Positions 1 through 5,212 are shown, counted from the first letter of the stretch. The stretch: DNA of 6,547 nucleotides from JAYEJW01 sp034716535 (GCA_034716535.1 JAYEJW010000558.1:1-6547); one strand, 5' to 3'. A program made the numbers and translations. Notes: generated by a model from the sequence alone, not told the origin.

Positions 1-1474
1 GGTAGGTCACGTCCGGAATGATGAGATCCGCCAGCTCCGTGGTCTCCGACATGAAGGGGCTGAAGGAGACGAAAAAGGGCACCAATTTCTCATCGCTGAG
101 GAAGTCTTTCCAGATGTTGCTGGAGGGGTAGGTGTACACCGGGTTGTCGTAGAAGGTGAACCAGACCGACACCTTGGCCTCGCCCTTCATCACGCGATAG
201 GGGGCCAGGGTCGAGACGTGGTGGGAGGCGAGCGGATACTCCGGCGGACTCGCCAGCAGGCTTGGCACCGGCCCCTTGAGCGGGACCGGCTCCGGCTGGG
301 GCCAGCCCATGCCTCGGGGCAGGCAATAGCCGCCCTTCTTCTCCACGTTGCCGGTGATCACGTTGAGCATGTGGATGGCCGCCTCCTGGTAGGCACCGTA
401 CACGTGTTTGCAGGGGCCGCGGTAGGAGAAGGTCGTTGCCGGCTTGGTGGTGGCGAACTCGTGGGCGATGCGGCGGATGTCCCGGGCGGATACCCCGGAC
501 TCCGTCTCGGCGAACTCCGGTGTGTAAGTCTTCAGATGCTCGATGAGCTGCTCGGCCGTGACGTTCGTCCAGTCGCGTATGAACCCGGTGTCGTAGAGCC
601 CGTCGTTCATGATGACGTGGGCCATGGCCAGGGCGATGGCCGCGTCCGTGCCCGGATAGGGGTAGAACGCCTCGTCGGCGAAGCCCGAGGTGTTGGACAT
701 GCGCACGTCGAAGGAGACCAGCTTGGCCTTGTTCCCCACAACCCCGTCCACCAGGCGCTGGGCGTTGGGGTTCATGAAGTAGGCGGTCTCCAGCACGTTG
801 GAGCCGAAGTTGATGATGTACTTGGTGTTGGCCCAGTCGCAGGACTCGATGTCCGGTCCCCAGGACGGTTCCAGACCCACCTTCTTGGACGACTCGCAGA
901 TGTCCGTGTGGTGGAGGATCGCGTTGGAGCCCAGGGCGTGCATGAACCGCTCGCAGGCCCCGCCGGTGCGGTTGCGACCCCACTTGAACACGATCTCGTT
1001 GGCGATACTCGCGTCCTGCACCTCTATAGCCCGGTCGATCACCTCCCGCAGCTTCTTGGCCACCAGCGCGGTGGCCTGGTCGTAGGAGATGCGCTTCCAC
1101 TTGCCCTCGCCACGCTTCCCCGTGCGCAACAACGGGGTCATGATCCGGTCCGGGTCGTAGACGTGCAGGAAGCCCGCGTTGCCCTTGGCGCACAGCTTGC
1201 CGCGGGTATTGGGGTGGTCCATGTTGCCCTCGAGCTTGACGATGCGGCCGTTCGCCACAAAGGCCACGCCGCCGTCCTCGATGTTGCAGGCCAGGCACGT
1301 GAAGGGCACGGCCTCGCGCTCCGCACCGGTGGTAGCGGAGATATCCTTGCCGCCCAGGTCCTGCTCCATGGCCAGGAGACGGCGGCTGCCCAGGGTCGCG
1401 GCCCCGGCGGCAGCGCCCACAGCGGTGCCCAGCTTGATGAAATCGCGGCGGCTGATGCGTCCGATGTCGCTCAT
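1..1474 (-). CDS. Molybdopterin oxidoreductase catalytic subunit, Tat-exported, C-terminus beyond window
   Basis: This is the catalytic subunit of a complex iron-sulfur molybdoenzyme; 491 codons are visible and the reading frame runs off the window edge. Residues 8-14 (S-R-R-D-F-I-K) followed by an Ala/Gly-rich stretch form a clear Tat signal, so the enzyme should act in the periplasm. The FS0 region has Cys60, Cys63 and Cys95 followed by A-K-G, but Asp67 occupies the place of the usual third Cys. The segment TDICESS puts Cys193 where the molybdenum ligand normally lies, which fits the Psr/Phs/Ttr/Arr branch rather than Ser- or Asp-ligated DMSO or nitrate reductases. A good AAGGAGGA ribosome site precedes the ATG, 19 bases after the NrfD gene. 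The B-C-A gene order resembles tetrathionate reductase ttrBCA, but polysulfide, thiosulfate or arsenic substrates are equally possible. The family assignment is firm; the substrate is unknown. Confidence 0.93.
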   Translation of the reverse strand, partial: MSDIGRISRRDFIKLGTAVGAAAGAATLGSRRLLAMEQDLGGKDISATTGAEREAVPFTCLACNIEDGGVAFVANGRIVKLEGNMDHPNTRGKLCAKGNAGFLHVYDPDRIMTPLLRTGKRGEGKWKRISYDQATALVAKKLREVIDRAIEVQDASIANEIVFKWGRNRTGGACERFMHALGSNAILHHTDICESSKKVGLEPSWGPDIESCDWANTKYIINFGSNVLETAYFMNPNAQRLVDGVVGNKAKLVSFDVRMSNTSGFADEAFYPYPGTDAAIALAMAHVIMNDGLYDTGFIRDWTNVTAEQLIEHLKTYTPEFAETESGVSARDIRRIAHEFATTKPATTFSYRGPCKHVYGAYQEAAIHMLNVITGNVEKKGGYCLPRGMGWPQPEPVPLKGPVPSLLASPPEYPLASHHVSTLAPYRVMKGEAKVSVWFTFYDNPVYTYPSSNIWKDFLSDEKLVPFFVSFSPFMSETTELADLIIPDVTY

Positions 1475-1493
1475 GGGAAATCCTCCTTCGAGA

Positions 1494-2381
1494 TCAGAAG
1501 TAGATCTGGGTGAGCTGACCTGCGTAGATCAGCACAGCGCGGAAGCTGAAGGCGCCCACGGCGCTCAAGACCGCCGCCAGGGTGATCATCGGTGCGCTAC
1601 GGCAACAGCGGGGGATGGCCATCATTACGAGGGGCACCAGAATTCCTACCAGAAATGTGAGCACCCAGAACTGGAACCAGTACTGCTCGTTGATGATGAC
1701 CCAGGCCTGCTGCAGCTCTTCGGTGCCGAACATGAATGTCACCCACTGCCCCAGGAACAGCGCGAAGGTGGTGGCCACGGATACGAATAGGAACCAGTGC
1801 AGAAACTCCGCGGTCTTCTCGTCGAACTGCTTCCGGGCGAGTTGGATCACGGCCACCACGGCTGTGCCCGAGCTCACCGACAGGATCACGAACAGTACCG
1901 GGATCGTGGAGTTGCTCCACAGCTCGCGGGTCTGGTGCACCATCAAATCCAGCCCTGTGTAGAGCGGCATGGACAGCGCCAGCAGCATGCCGAGGACACC
2001 GATGGGTTTGAGCCAGCCCTCCCGCTTGGTCTGGAGCGCGAAAAAGAAACCGACGATACAAAGCCCGAACAGGGGCAGGAACGCCGTGCCCCAGGAGACC
2101 GGGGACGTCCAATGGAAATACAGAATGGGATAAAAGAAGCGCTCGGGCATACCCAGATCCAGGATCAGAAGCCCGGTGCAGATCAGCAGCAGGATCATGC
2201 TCACCAGCAGGCCTACCCGCTGAAAGGGCTCCATGGAGCGTGCGATTCCCCCGAAGATATCTCCGAATACCGCCGGGGCCGCTGCGTAGACGAAGGTCAT
2301 GGCAGCCATGCCGATCAGAAAGAAGAAGATGGCGATCTCGGGGCCCCAGGGAGCGATGTTGTATTGGATTAACTCGAACAT
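1494..2381 (-). CDS. NrfD/PsrC-family quinone-interacting membrane anchor subunit
   Basis: This 295-residue integral membrane protein is the anchor that exchanges electrons with the quinone pool and passes them through the ferredoxin subunit to the molybdenum subunit. About eight hydrophobic helices are visible, near residues 14-34, 55-75, 98-115, 126-146, 158-180, 195-215, 236-256 and 264-288. NrfD/PsrC landmarks include D-L-G-M-P-E-R-F at 75-82, T-S-P-V-S-W-G at 92-98, Y-T-G at 141-143 and F-R-A-V-L-I-Y-A-G-Q at 280-289. The length suits short PsrC/NrfD proteins rather than the ten-helix DsrP/HybB type. AGGAGG lies seven bases before the ATG and the ferredoxin gene stops only 14 bases upstream, so the genes are co-transcribed. 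NrfD subunits carry no haem or Fe-S cluster of their own. The family call is secure; the direction of electron flow is inferred. Confidence 0.93.
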   Translation of the reverse strand: MFELIQYNIAPWGPEIAIFFFLIGMAAMTFVYAAAPAVFGDIFGGIARSMEPFQRVGLLVSMILLLICTGLLILDLGMPERFFYPILYFHWTSPVSWGTAFLPLFGLCIVGFFFALQTKREGWLKPIGVLGMLLALSMPLYTGLDLMVHQTRELWSNSTIPVLFVILSVSSGTAVVAVIQLARKQFDEKTAEFLHWFLFVSVATTFALFLGQWVTFMFGTEELQQAWVIINEQYWFQFWVLTFLVGILVPLVMMAIPRCCRSAPMITLAAVLSAVGAFSFRAVLIYAGQLTQIYF

Positions 2382-2395
2382 GGTTCCGCCTCCTG

Positions 2396-3118
2396 TCAGA
2401 GCACGCCTGAGAAGAACTTGCTGCCGCGGTTATGGCGGTAGAAGGCCGCCGCATCCGCCTTGGCCGCAAAGGACACGGGTTGCGTATGGACCTGCTCGAT
2501 CAAAAGCCGTTCCGGCTTGATGTAATAGACTTGAGGGTGGGTACCTTTCTCAGGTTTGAGCACCACCACGTTGTGGCGGGCCACCAGACGGGAGACCTCG
2601 CTCGCCGGGTCGTTCAGGTCGCCGAAGATCCGCGAACGTCCCAGGCAGGTCTGCACGCAGGCCGGCACCAAGCCCTGCTCCACCCGGTGGTTGCAGAAGG
2701 TGCACTTGTCCACGACGCCCCCGATCTTCACCCGGTCGCGGTTCATCGGCAGCACGTGGCGGGCATTGTAGGGACAGGCCGCGATGCAGGTACGGCAGGC
2801 GATGCAGCGCTCGTAGCGCTGCAGCACGAAGCCGTCCTCGTGCTTGTAGGTCGCCTCGGTGGGACAGTTGCGCACGCACGGCGGGTTGTCGCAGTGGTTG
2901 CACAGGCGCGGCAGGAAGTGGCGCTTGGTGTTGGGAAAGCGTCCCGTATCCTTCACCTTGACGATGGTGCGCCACACCCCGAGCGGGACGTCGTATTCGG
3001 CCTTGTCGGCGCACACGCACGCCATGCAGCCGATGCAGCGGCGGAGATCGATGACCATCGCCCAACGCTTCTTTCCCGGCACGCCCATCGAGGGCGGGGC
3101 TTGTAGTCCGACTGGCAT
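2396..3118 (-). CDS. Four-cluster [4Fe-4S] ferredoxin subunit (DmsB/PsrB/TtrB type)
   Basis: This 240-residue electron-transfer subunit links the NrfD anchor to the molybdenum subunit. Cys motif II is Cys73-76-81-85, motif III is Cys105-108-111-115 followed by Pro, and motif IV is Cys139-142-154-158; all three match the family. Motif I is atypical: Cys28, Cys31 and Cys34 are followed by Cys36 and then Asp38, whereas relatives have the fourth Cys at position 38. There is no twin-arginine signal, so the subunit is probably exported by riding with the Tat substrate catalytic subunit. I chose the ATG at 3118 because GGGAGGAG lies seven bases upstream. An in-frame ATG at 3157 would add 13 residues but has no comparable site and would run through the ribosome-binding site. 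It is the first gene of the operon and is preceded by a 600-base control region. Confidence 0.93.
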   Translation of the reverse strand: MPVGLQAPPSMGVPGKKRWAMVIDLRRCIGCMACVCADKAEYDVPLGVWRTIVKVKDTGRFPNTKRHFLPRLCNHCDNPPCVRNCPTEATYKHEDGFVLQRYERCIACRTCIAACPYNARHVLPMNRDRVKIGGVVDKCTFCNHRVEQGLVPACVQTCLGRSRIFGDLNDPASEVSRLVARHNVVVLKPEKGTHPQVYYIKPERLLIEQVHTQPVSFAAKADAAAFYRHNRGSKFFSGVL

Positions 3119-3232
3119 AGTGTCTCTCCTCCCCTGTTGGGCCCGGCGCGGGGCCAATTACATACGCCCTTGGCAGGCGGAAAATCCGACCGGACGGGCC
3201 TCACGACGGCCGCCCTATCGATAGGTTAGGGA
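3119..3232 (-). promoter_or_regulatory. Leader region of the oxidoreductase operon with hairpin and palindrome
   Basis: If the promoter proposed at 3233-3247 is correct, this is roughly the 100-base untranslated leader. Just upstream of the ribosome site is a GC hairpin, GGCCC and GGGCC (3140-3144 and 3151-3155) around six bases, with TTGG and CCAA pairing outside it. A perfect 12-bp palindrome, CCTATCGATAGG, sits at 3214-3225, about where transcription would start. No riboswitch or leader peptide was recognised. The elements are seen directly; any regulatory role is inferred. Confidence 0.3.
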
Positions 3233-3247
3233 GCAGAATCCATACCT
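3233..3247 (-). promoter_or_regulatory. Possible sigma-54 (-24/-12) promoter for the oxidoreductase operon
   Basis: Reading the minus strand from 3247 gives AGGTATGGATTCTGC. It has the invariant GG and GC separated by ten bases, and matches about eight of the eleven defined positions of TGGCACG-N4-TTGC. It would start transcription near 3222. The upstream AT-rich stretch and the paired GTAAC motifs 100-210 bases further up fit the layout of an enhancer-dependent promoter. A match of this quality can arise by chance, and no sigma-54 activator gene is visible, so this is a hypothesis. Confidence 0.3.
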
Positions 3248-3254
3248 GACGATT

Positions 3255-3278
3255 ACAATAAGTTTTTTTACTTATTGT
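3255..3278. repeat. AT-rich perfect inverted repeat, 9-bp arms
   Basis: ACAATAAGT at 3255-3263 is perfectly complementary to ACTTATTGT at 3270-3278, with six T residues between. It lies in a markedly AT-rich island inside GC-rich DNA, just upstream of the possible promoter. It could be a regulator's operator or a bendable linker. The stem is too AT-rich to be a convincing terminator, although T residues follow it on the plus strand. Confidence 0.5.
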
Positions 3279-3348
3279 TTTTAATGGATTTCTGTTTTTC
3301 TGGAAGAGCGCCGACGGAGGCAGGGCGAGGCGGGGAGCGGGAAGCCTC

Positions 3349-3364
3349 GTTACCCTGGCGTAAC
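3349..3364. promoter_or_regulatory. GTTAC-N6-GTAAC inverted motif, candidate regulator site
   Basis: GTTAC at 3349-3353 and GTAAC at 3360-3364 form a 16-bp inverted repeat whose half-sites start 11 bp apart, one helical turn. The same pentamer recurs at 3440-3444, 3451-3455 and 3508-3512, which is why I propose a shared binding protein. The cognate regulator is not in the window. Confidence 0.35.
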
Positions 3365-3439
3365 AAGGGGAATGGGATATTCAGGCGAATGACTGTTGAA
3401 TCAACCTGTTATCTGGAAGGAAACGCGACGGGCGGGTAT

Positions 3440-3455
3440 GTAACGAAAAGGTAAC
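3440..3455. promoter_or_regulatory. Direct GTAAC repeat with 11-bp period, candidate regulator site
   Basis: GTAAC occurs at 3440-3444 and again at 3451-3455, an 11-bp direct repeat. It lies about 200 bases upstream of the proposed operon promoter and overlaps the left arm of the long inverted repeat at 3450-3513. The spacing matches that of the inverted pair at 3349-3364, suggesting one family of half-sites. The role is inferred from arrangement only. Confidence 0.3.
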
Positions 3456-3513
3456 CTTTCATGACACCTGTGTCGTCCGGAGGATGAAAACACAGGTGTC
3501 ATGAAGGGTTACC
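3450..3513. repeat. Long inverted repeat, 24-bp arms with one mismatch, 16-base loop
   Basis: The arms at 3450-3473 and 3490-3513 are complementary at 23 of 24 positions; their core is CATGACACCTGTGT and its complement, and each outer end carries a GGTAAC motif. The 16-base loop is 3474-3489. As RNA this would be a very stable hairpin; as DNA it could be a paired operator, a cruciform or the remnant of a palindromic mobile repeat. It lacks a T-tract directly after either arm, so it is not a classic intrinsic terminator. Origin and function are unknown. Confidence 0.75.
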
Positions 3514-3523
3514 CTCACCCCAG

Positions 3524-3668
3524 GTTACTTCTCAATAACCCGAGGCAATCTCGTAGGGCGGATCAAGGAGCGCAGCGACGGATCCGCCGATGGCCGCGAT
3601 TTTTGTGGGTCCGCTTCGCTTGACCCACCCTACAGCGGCCGGGGTGCCCCGGGTTTTTGAGAAGCTAC
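3524..3668. mobile_element. MITE-like non-coding element with 24-bp imperfect terminal inverted repeats and 8-bp target duplication
   Basis: The ends are GTTACTTCTCAATAACCC... at the left and, on the other strand, GTAGCTTCTCAAAAACCC..., matching at about 20 of 24 positions (left arm 3524-3547, right arm 3645-3668). The element is flanked by perfect 8-bp direct repeats CACCCCAG at 3516-3523 and 3669-3676, as expected for a target-site duplication. It is 145 bp long and encodes nothing credible, so it must have been mobilised in trans. Removing it and one flank copy rebuilds a continuous CCCTCACCCCAGCCCTCTCCC tract, part of another repeat. The structure is seen; transposition is inferred. Confidence 0.65.
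3553..3633. repeat. GTAGGG...CCCTAC palindromic repeat core inside the MITE
   Basis: This 81-bp segment starts GTAGGGCGGATCAAG and, read from the other strand, starts GTAGGGTGGGTCAAG. Each half is itself palindromic: GGCGGATC with GATCCGCC on the left, and GTGGGTC with GACCCAC on the right. Similar GTAGGGTGGGTCAAGCGAAGC sequences are, from general knowledge, scattered between genes in many gammaproteobacterial genomes. It may be a separate repeat unit nested in the larger element or simply its interior. Confidence 0.6.
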
Positions 3669-3676
3669 CACCCCAG

Positions 3677-3697
3677 CCCTCTCCCAGAGGGAGAGGG
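3677..3697. repeat. CCCTCTCCC-AGA-GGGAGAGGG hairpin repeat, possible transcription end
   Basis: Perfect 9-bp arms at 3677-3685 and 3689-3697 surround a three-base loop. The sequence belongs to a well-known intergenic repeat type of proteobacteria. It lies 45 bases after the archease stop codon and could end or protect that transcript, but no T-tract follows on the minus strand. Confidence 0.5.
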
Positions 3698-3706
3698 GGA
3701 CAAGGA

Positions 3707-3719
3707 GCGCCTTCGGCGC
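3707..3719. terminator. Short GC stem-loop after the archease gene, weak terminator candidate
   Basis: GCGCC and GGCGC pair around a TTC loop, 23 bases downstream of the archease stop on the minus strand. The stem is only five pairs, and the bases after it on the minus strand include just one TT before C residues, so intrinsic termination here would be weak. It may act together with the stronger hairpin at 3677-3697. Confidence 0.25.
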
Positions 3720-3741
3720 CGATTCTCACGGTCACGCCGGC

Positions 3742-4197
3742 TCAGGCGTCGAGGACGCAATAGAGCCGCAACCCCTCCTCCACCTCCTTGACGTTCAGCT
3801 TGGGCAGCAGCACCGCCTGCACCGGGAAACGCCGGCGGTGACGAGCGGGATCGAAGGGCTCGCCATAGGCCGTGCCGGTAACCTTCAGCTGCTTCCTGCG
3901 GTGGCGCTCGTCCAAGTCGTCCACCTCCTCGAGCCCCTGTATGACGAAGCGCTTGAACACCCAGCCGTCCACGTCCATGCGGTACAGGAGCTCGGAGAGC
4001 AGACCCACGATCGTGGTGCCGAGGTCGAAGCCGTACCAGCTAACGGCAAGCTCGCCGCGCTCTTCCACCGTATCCTGATCCCACATGAACAGACACATGG
4101 CCGACGCCGCGGCGCTGAACAGCTCGCGTTCATCGCGGGCGATGACTTCCATGCCCACGCCCCCCTTGGGGTCTTCACTGAATTCATAGCGCGCCAT
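3742..4197 (-). CDS. Archease-family protein
   Basis: This 151-residue protein has the length and layout of archease, the chaperone-like cofactor that promotes guanylylation and turnover of the RNA ligase RtcB. The clearest mark is Y-G-E-P-F-D-P-A-R-H at residues 111-120, a hallmark segment of the family, followed by the expected beta strand and a C-terminal L-D-A whose Asp150 fits the terminal metal-binding acid. The N-terminus differs: where most archeases have H-T-A-D-x-G, this one has F-S-E-D at 6-9 and then P-K-G-G-V-G, keeping the Asp but not the His. The ribosome site (GGGAT) is weak. No rtcB lies next to it in this window, so its partner must be elsewhere or unusual. It appears monocistronic, with transposon-derived DNA on both sides. 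Family confidence is good; activity with RtcB is inferred. Confidence 0.8.
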   Translation of the reverse strand: MARYEFSEDPKGGVGMEVIARDERELFSAAASAMCLFMWDQDTVEERGELAVSWYGFDLGTTIVGLLSELLYRMDVDGWVFKRFVIQGLEEVDDLDERHRRKQLKVTGTAYGEPFDPARHRRRFPVQAVLLPKLNVKEVEEGLRLYCVLDA

Positions 4198-4429
4198 CTA
4201 ATAGTCTATCCCGTTGGTTACGCAGAGCATCGCGGTGACGCTTGTTGTTTCTAACGGTACCTCATCACGACCTTCTCGGAATTTCCCACCTCGCCAACGG
4301 GTCCGAGGCGGTCGCGTAACCCAAGAGGGTGCGTCGGATCTTGGCTGCACGTTTTTCCCTTCCTGGGTCTGCCGGGAGGAAACCACAGCGAAGGTTCGGA
4401 AACGACCCAGAGCGGACGTTGCGGTCTCC
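4198..4429. other. Intergenic stretch between archease and attC-like site, no credible gene
   Basis: I see no convincing gene here. A minus-strand open frame runs from 4545 to 4198, but it passes straight through the folded attC-like site, begins inside the preceding gene and has low-complexity Arg-rich composition, so I treat it as spurious. The stretch contains a stem-loop at 4266-4316 and a smaller inverted repeat, CTGGGTC and GACCCAG, at about 4363-4411. It must carry the archease promoter, but no clear -35/-10 pair was recognised. It may be a decayed cassette. Confidence 0.4.
4266..4316. repeat. Imperfect stem-loop upstream of archease
   Basis: The arms at 4266-4280 and 4302-4316 pair at about 12 of 15 positions (CGACC, two mismatches, CTCGGA) around a 21-base loop. 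It lies 69 bases upstream of the archease start, so it could be part of its leader, a terminator for the cassette genes upstream, or a decayed recombination site. The outer ends lack the AAC and GTT signatures of an attC. Function is unknown. Confidence 0.4.
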
Positions 4430-4519
4430 AAATAACGCCCCGGCTCAGGCGCGCCCCCACGAAGCCTGCCGCGAAGCGCCGCAAGGTTTTCCGGCGTCGC
4501 CTGAAGCCGGATGTTAGCG
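4430..4519 (-). other. attC-like integron recombination site
   Basis: On the minus strand a 90-base imperfect palindrome begins with GCTAAC (4518-4513) and ends with GTTATTT (4436-4430). Inside are CCGGCTTCAGGCG (4510-4498) and CGCCTGAGCCGG (4451-4440), which pair perfectly except for one extra T. This R-box/L-box layout with a single extrahelical base is the diagnostic architecture of integron attC sites; the variable centre also folds. The outer boxes keep the essential AAC and GTT but fit RYYYAAC and GTTRRRY only partly. It starts 10 bases after the stop of the last cassette gene and in the same orientation, as expected for a gene cassette. No integron integrase or attI is in the window. 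This is a structural inference, not a covariance-model hit. Confidence 0.55.
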
Positions 4520-4528
4520 CAACGGCGC

Positions 4529-4855
4529 TCATGCAGCGTGGGCAAGCCTCTGATTTACGACGTGCCAAAATACAGACGTTTGTCCGGGCTTCTGGTCAAA
4601 GAAATCCTCGAAGAAGCCAGCCTCGTTCAACGGAGTGGGATACGAATATCGCTCGCCATCCTCACCAAATTCAGTTACCCAATCTGCCGGCTCCGTTGGA
4701 TCTATAACGTCGAAGAGTTCCGGTGAGTAAAGATAAGGTTTTCCGACGTCGTTCAATATCCTATAGTCATCTGCCTCTATTCCGAGAACAAAGTACTGCT
4801 GCTCTTCTGAGAGGTCAGGGTAACGGGGATTCTTGGACTTTAGTTTTACAATCAT
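4529..4855 (-). CDS. Small acidic hypothetical protein, possible immunity protein
   Basis: I do not recognise this 108-residue protein by name. It has no signal peptide or membrane segment, is strongly acidic (about 20 Asp/Glu against 9 Lys/Arg) and is rich in aromatic residues, for example F-F-E-D-F-F-D and F-W-H-V-V-N near the end. Its ATG overlaps the stop codon of the upstream gene by four bases (ATGA), so the two are translationally coupled. A small acidic protein coupled to a small basic one is the usual layout of a toxin with its neutralising partner; this is inference from context. The attC-like site follows directly, marking the pair as a likely integron cassette. Base composition is less GC-rich than in the respiratory operon, consistent with transfer. 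Confidence 0.7.
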   Translation of the reverse strand: MIVKLKSKNPRYPDLSEEQQYFVLGIEADDYRILNDVGKPYLYSPELFDVIDPTEPADWVTEFGEDGERYSYPTPLNEAGFFEDFFDQKPGQTSVFWHVVNQRLAHAA

Positions 4856-5139
4856 TTCTCTGAGATGACCTTCAGCTTGGTTTCGAATCTGCCGATACCG
4901 TAATGCTCATACCAGTGAAACTCGCAGAGGTTTCCTTCGGCCTCGAACACCGGACTGCTTTTCTTAACCCATTTTGAACGCCGGCCGCCATACTGATCCA
5001 CGAGCCGCTGAACATCCCGGATACGCTCGCCTTTTGCGATTACTCGCGACTGAGCAATGAGTTCTTTCGTAAGTTCGATTGCTCCAGTCCTCCGATGTTT
5101 CCAGGCGTTAACATCTAAGCATTTATCCGTCGTGCGCAT
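4852..5139 (-). CDS. Small basic hypothetical protein, possible toxin of a two-gene cassette
   Basis: This is a 95-residue soluble protein of no assigned name, clearly basic (about 20 Lys/Arg against 13 Asp/Glu). Its C-terminal half has the pattern R-D-V-Q-R-L-V-D-Q-Y-G-G, W-V-K-K-S-S and F-H-W-Y-E-H-Y-G-I-G-R-F, which reminds me of compact C-terminal toxin modules of Rhs or contact-dependent toxins; I cannot confirm this. H75 and H79 with nearby Glu and Arg would be candidate active residues. An in-frame ATG at 5241 has AAGGAG before it, but the added 34 residues cross the transposon end at 5195, so I prefer 5139 even though its own ribosome site is poor. It lies 56 bases from the IS end and overlaps the acidic gene downstream. 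A non-toxic housekeeping role is not excluded. Confidence 0.6.
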   Translation of the reverse strand: MRTTDKCLDVNAWKHRRTGAIELTKELIAQSRVIAKGERIRDVQRLVDQYGGRRSKWVKKSSPVFEAEGNLCEFHWYEHYGIGRFETKLKVISEK

Positions 5140-5194
5140 GAGAAACACCCGCGGACTGTCCGACAACGTCGCCGCGCATGGCGGATAAATGTCT

Positions 5195-5212
5195 GTTGGA
5201 CTAAACCGCTGC
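5195..5212 (+). repeat. Terminal inverted repeat, left copy
   Basis: Eighteen bases, pairing with 6500-6517 at all but one position (G at 5199 against A in the partner). Just inside it lies a GC-rich hairpin-forming stretch, GGCG-T-CGCC at about 5219-5227, such as often found at the terminating end of rolling-circle elements. Confidence 0.65.

Noticed and set aside
90..1298. Long minus-strand open frame of 402 residues and a 431-residue plus-strand frame (218-1513)
   Set aside because: Both are Arg/Gly/His-rich shadows of the molybdenum subunit gene in other frames; the true frame carries the Tat signal, Cys motifs and Mo ligand.
3119..3157. Upstream ATG at 3157 as the ferredoxin start
   Set aside because: It has no good ribosome site, and the ATG at 3118 has a strong one at ideal spacing that the longer frame would translate through.
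3395..3405. GTTGA-A-TCAAC palindrome as an FNR/Anr box
   Set aside because: FNR sites need TTGAT-N4-ATCAA; here the halves are separated by one base only.
4198..4545. 115-residue minus-strand open frame as a gene
   Set aside because: It starts inside the acidic gene, runs through the attC-like palindrome and has no motif; such frames are a common by-product of GC-rich attC sites.
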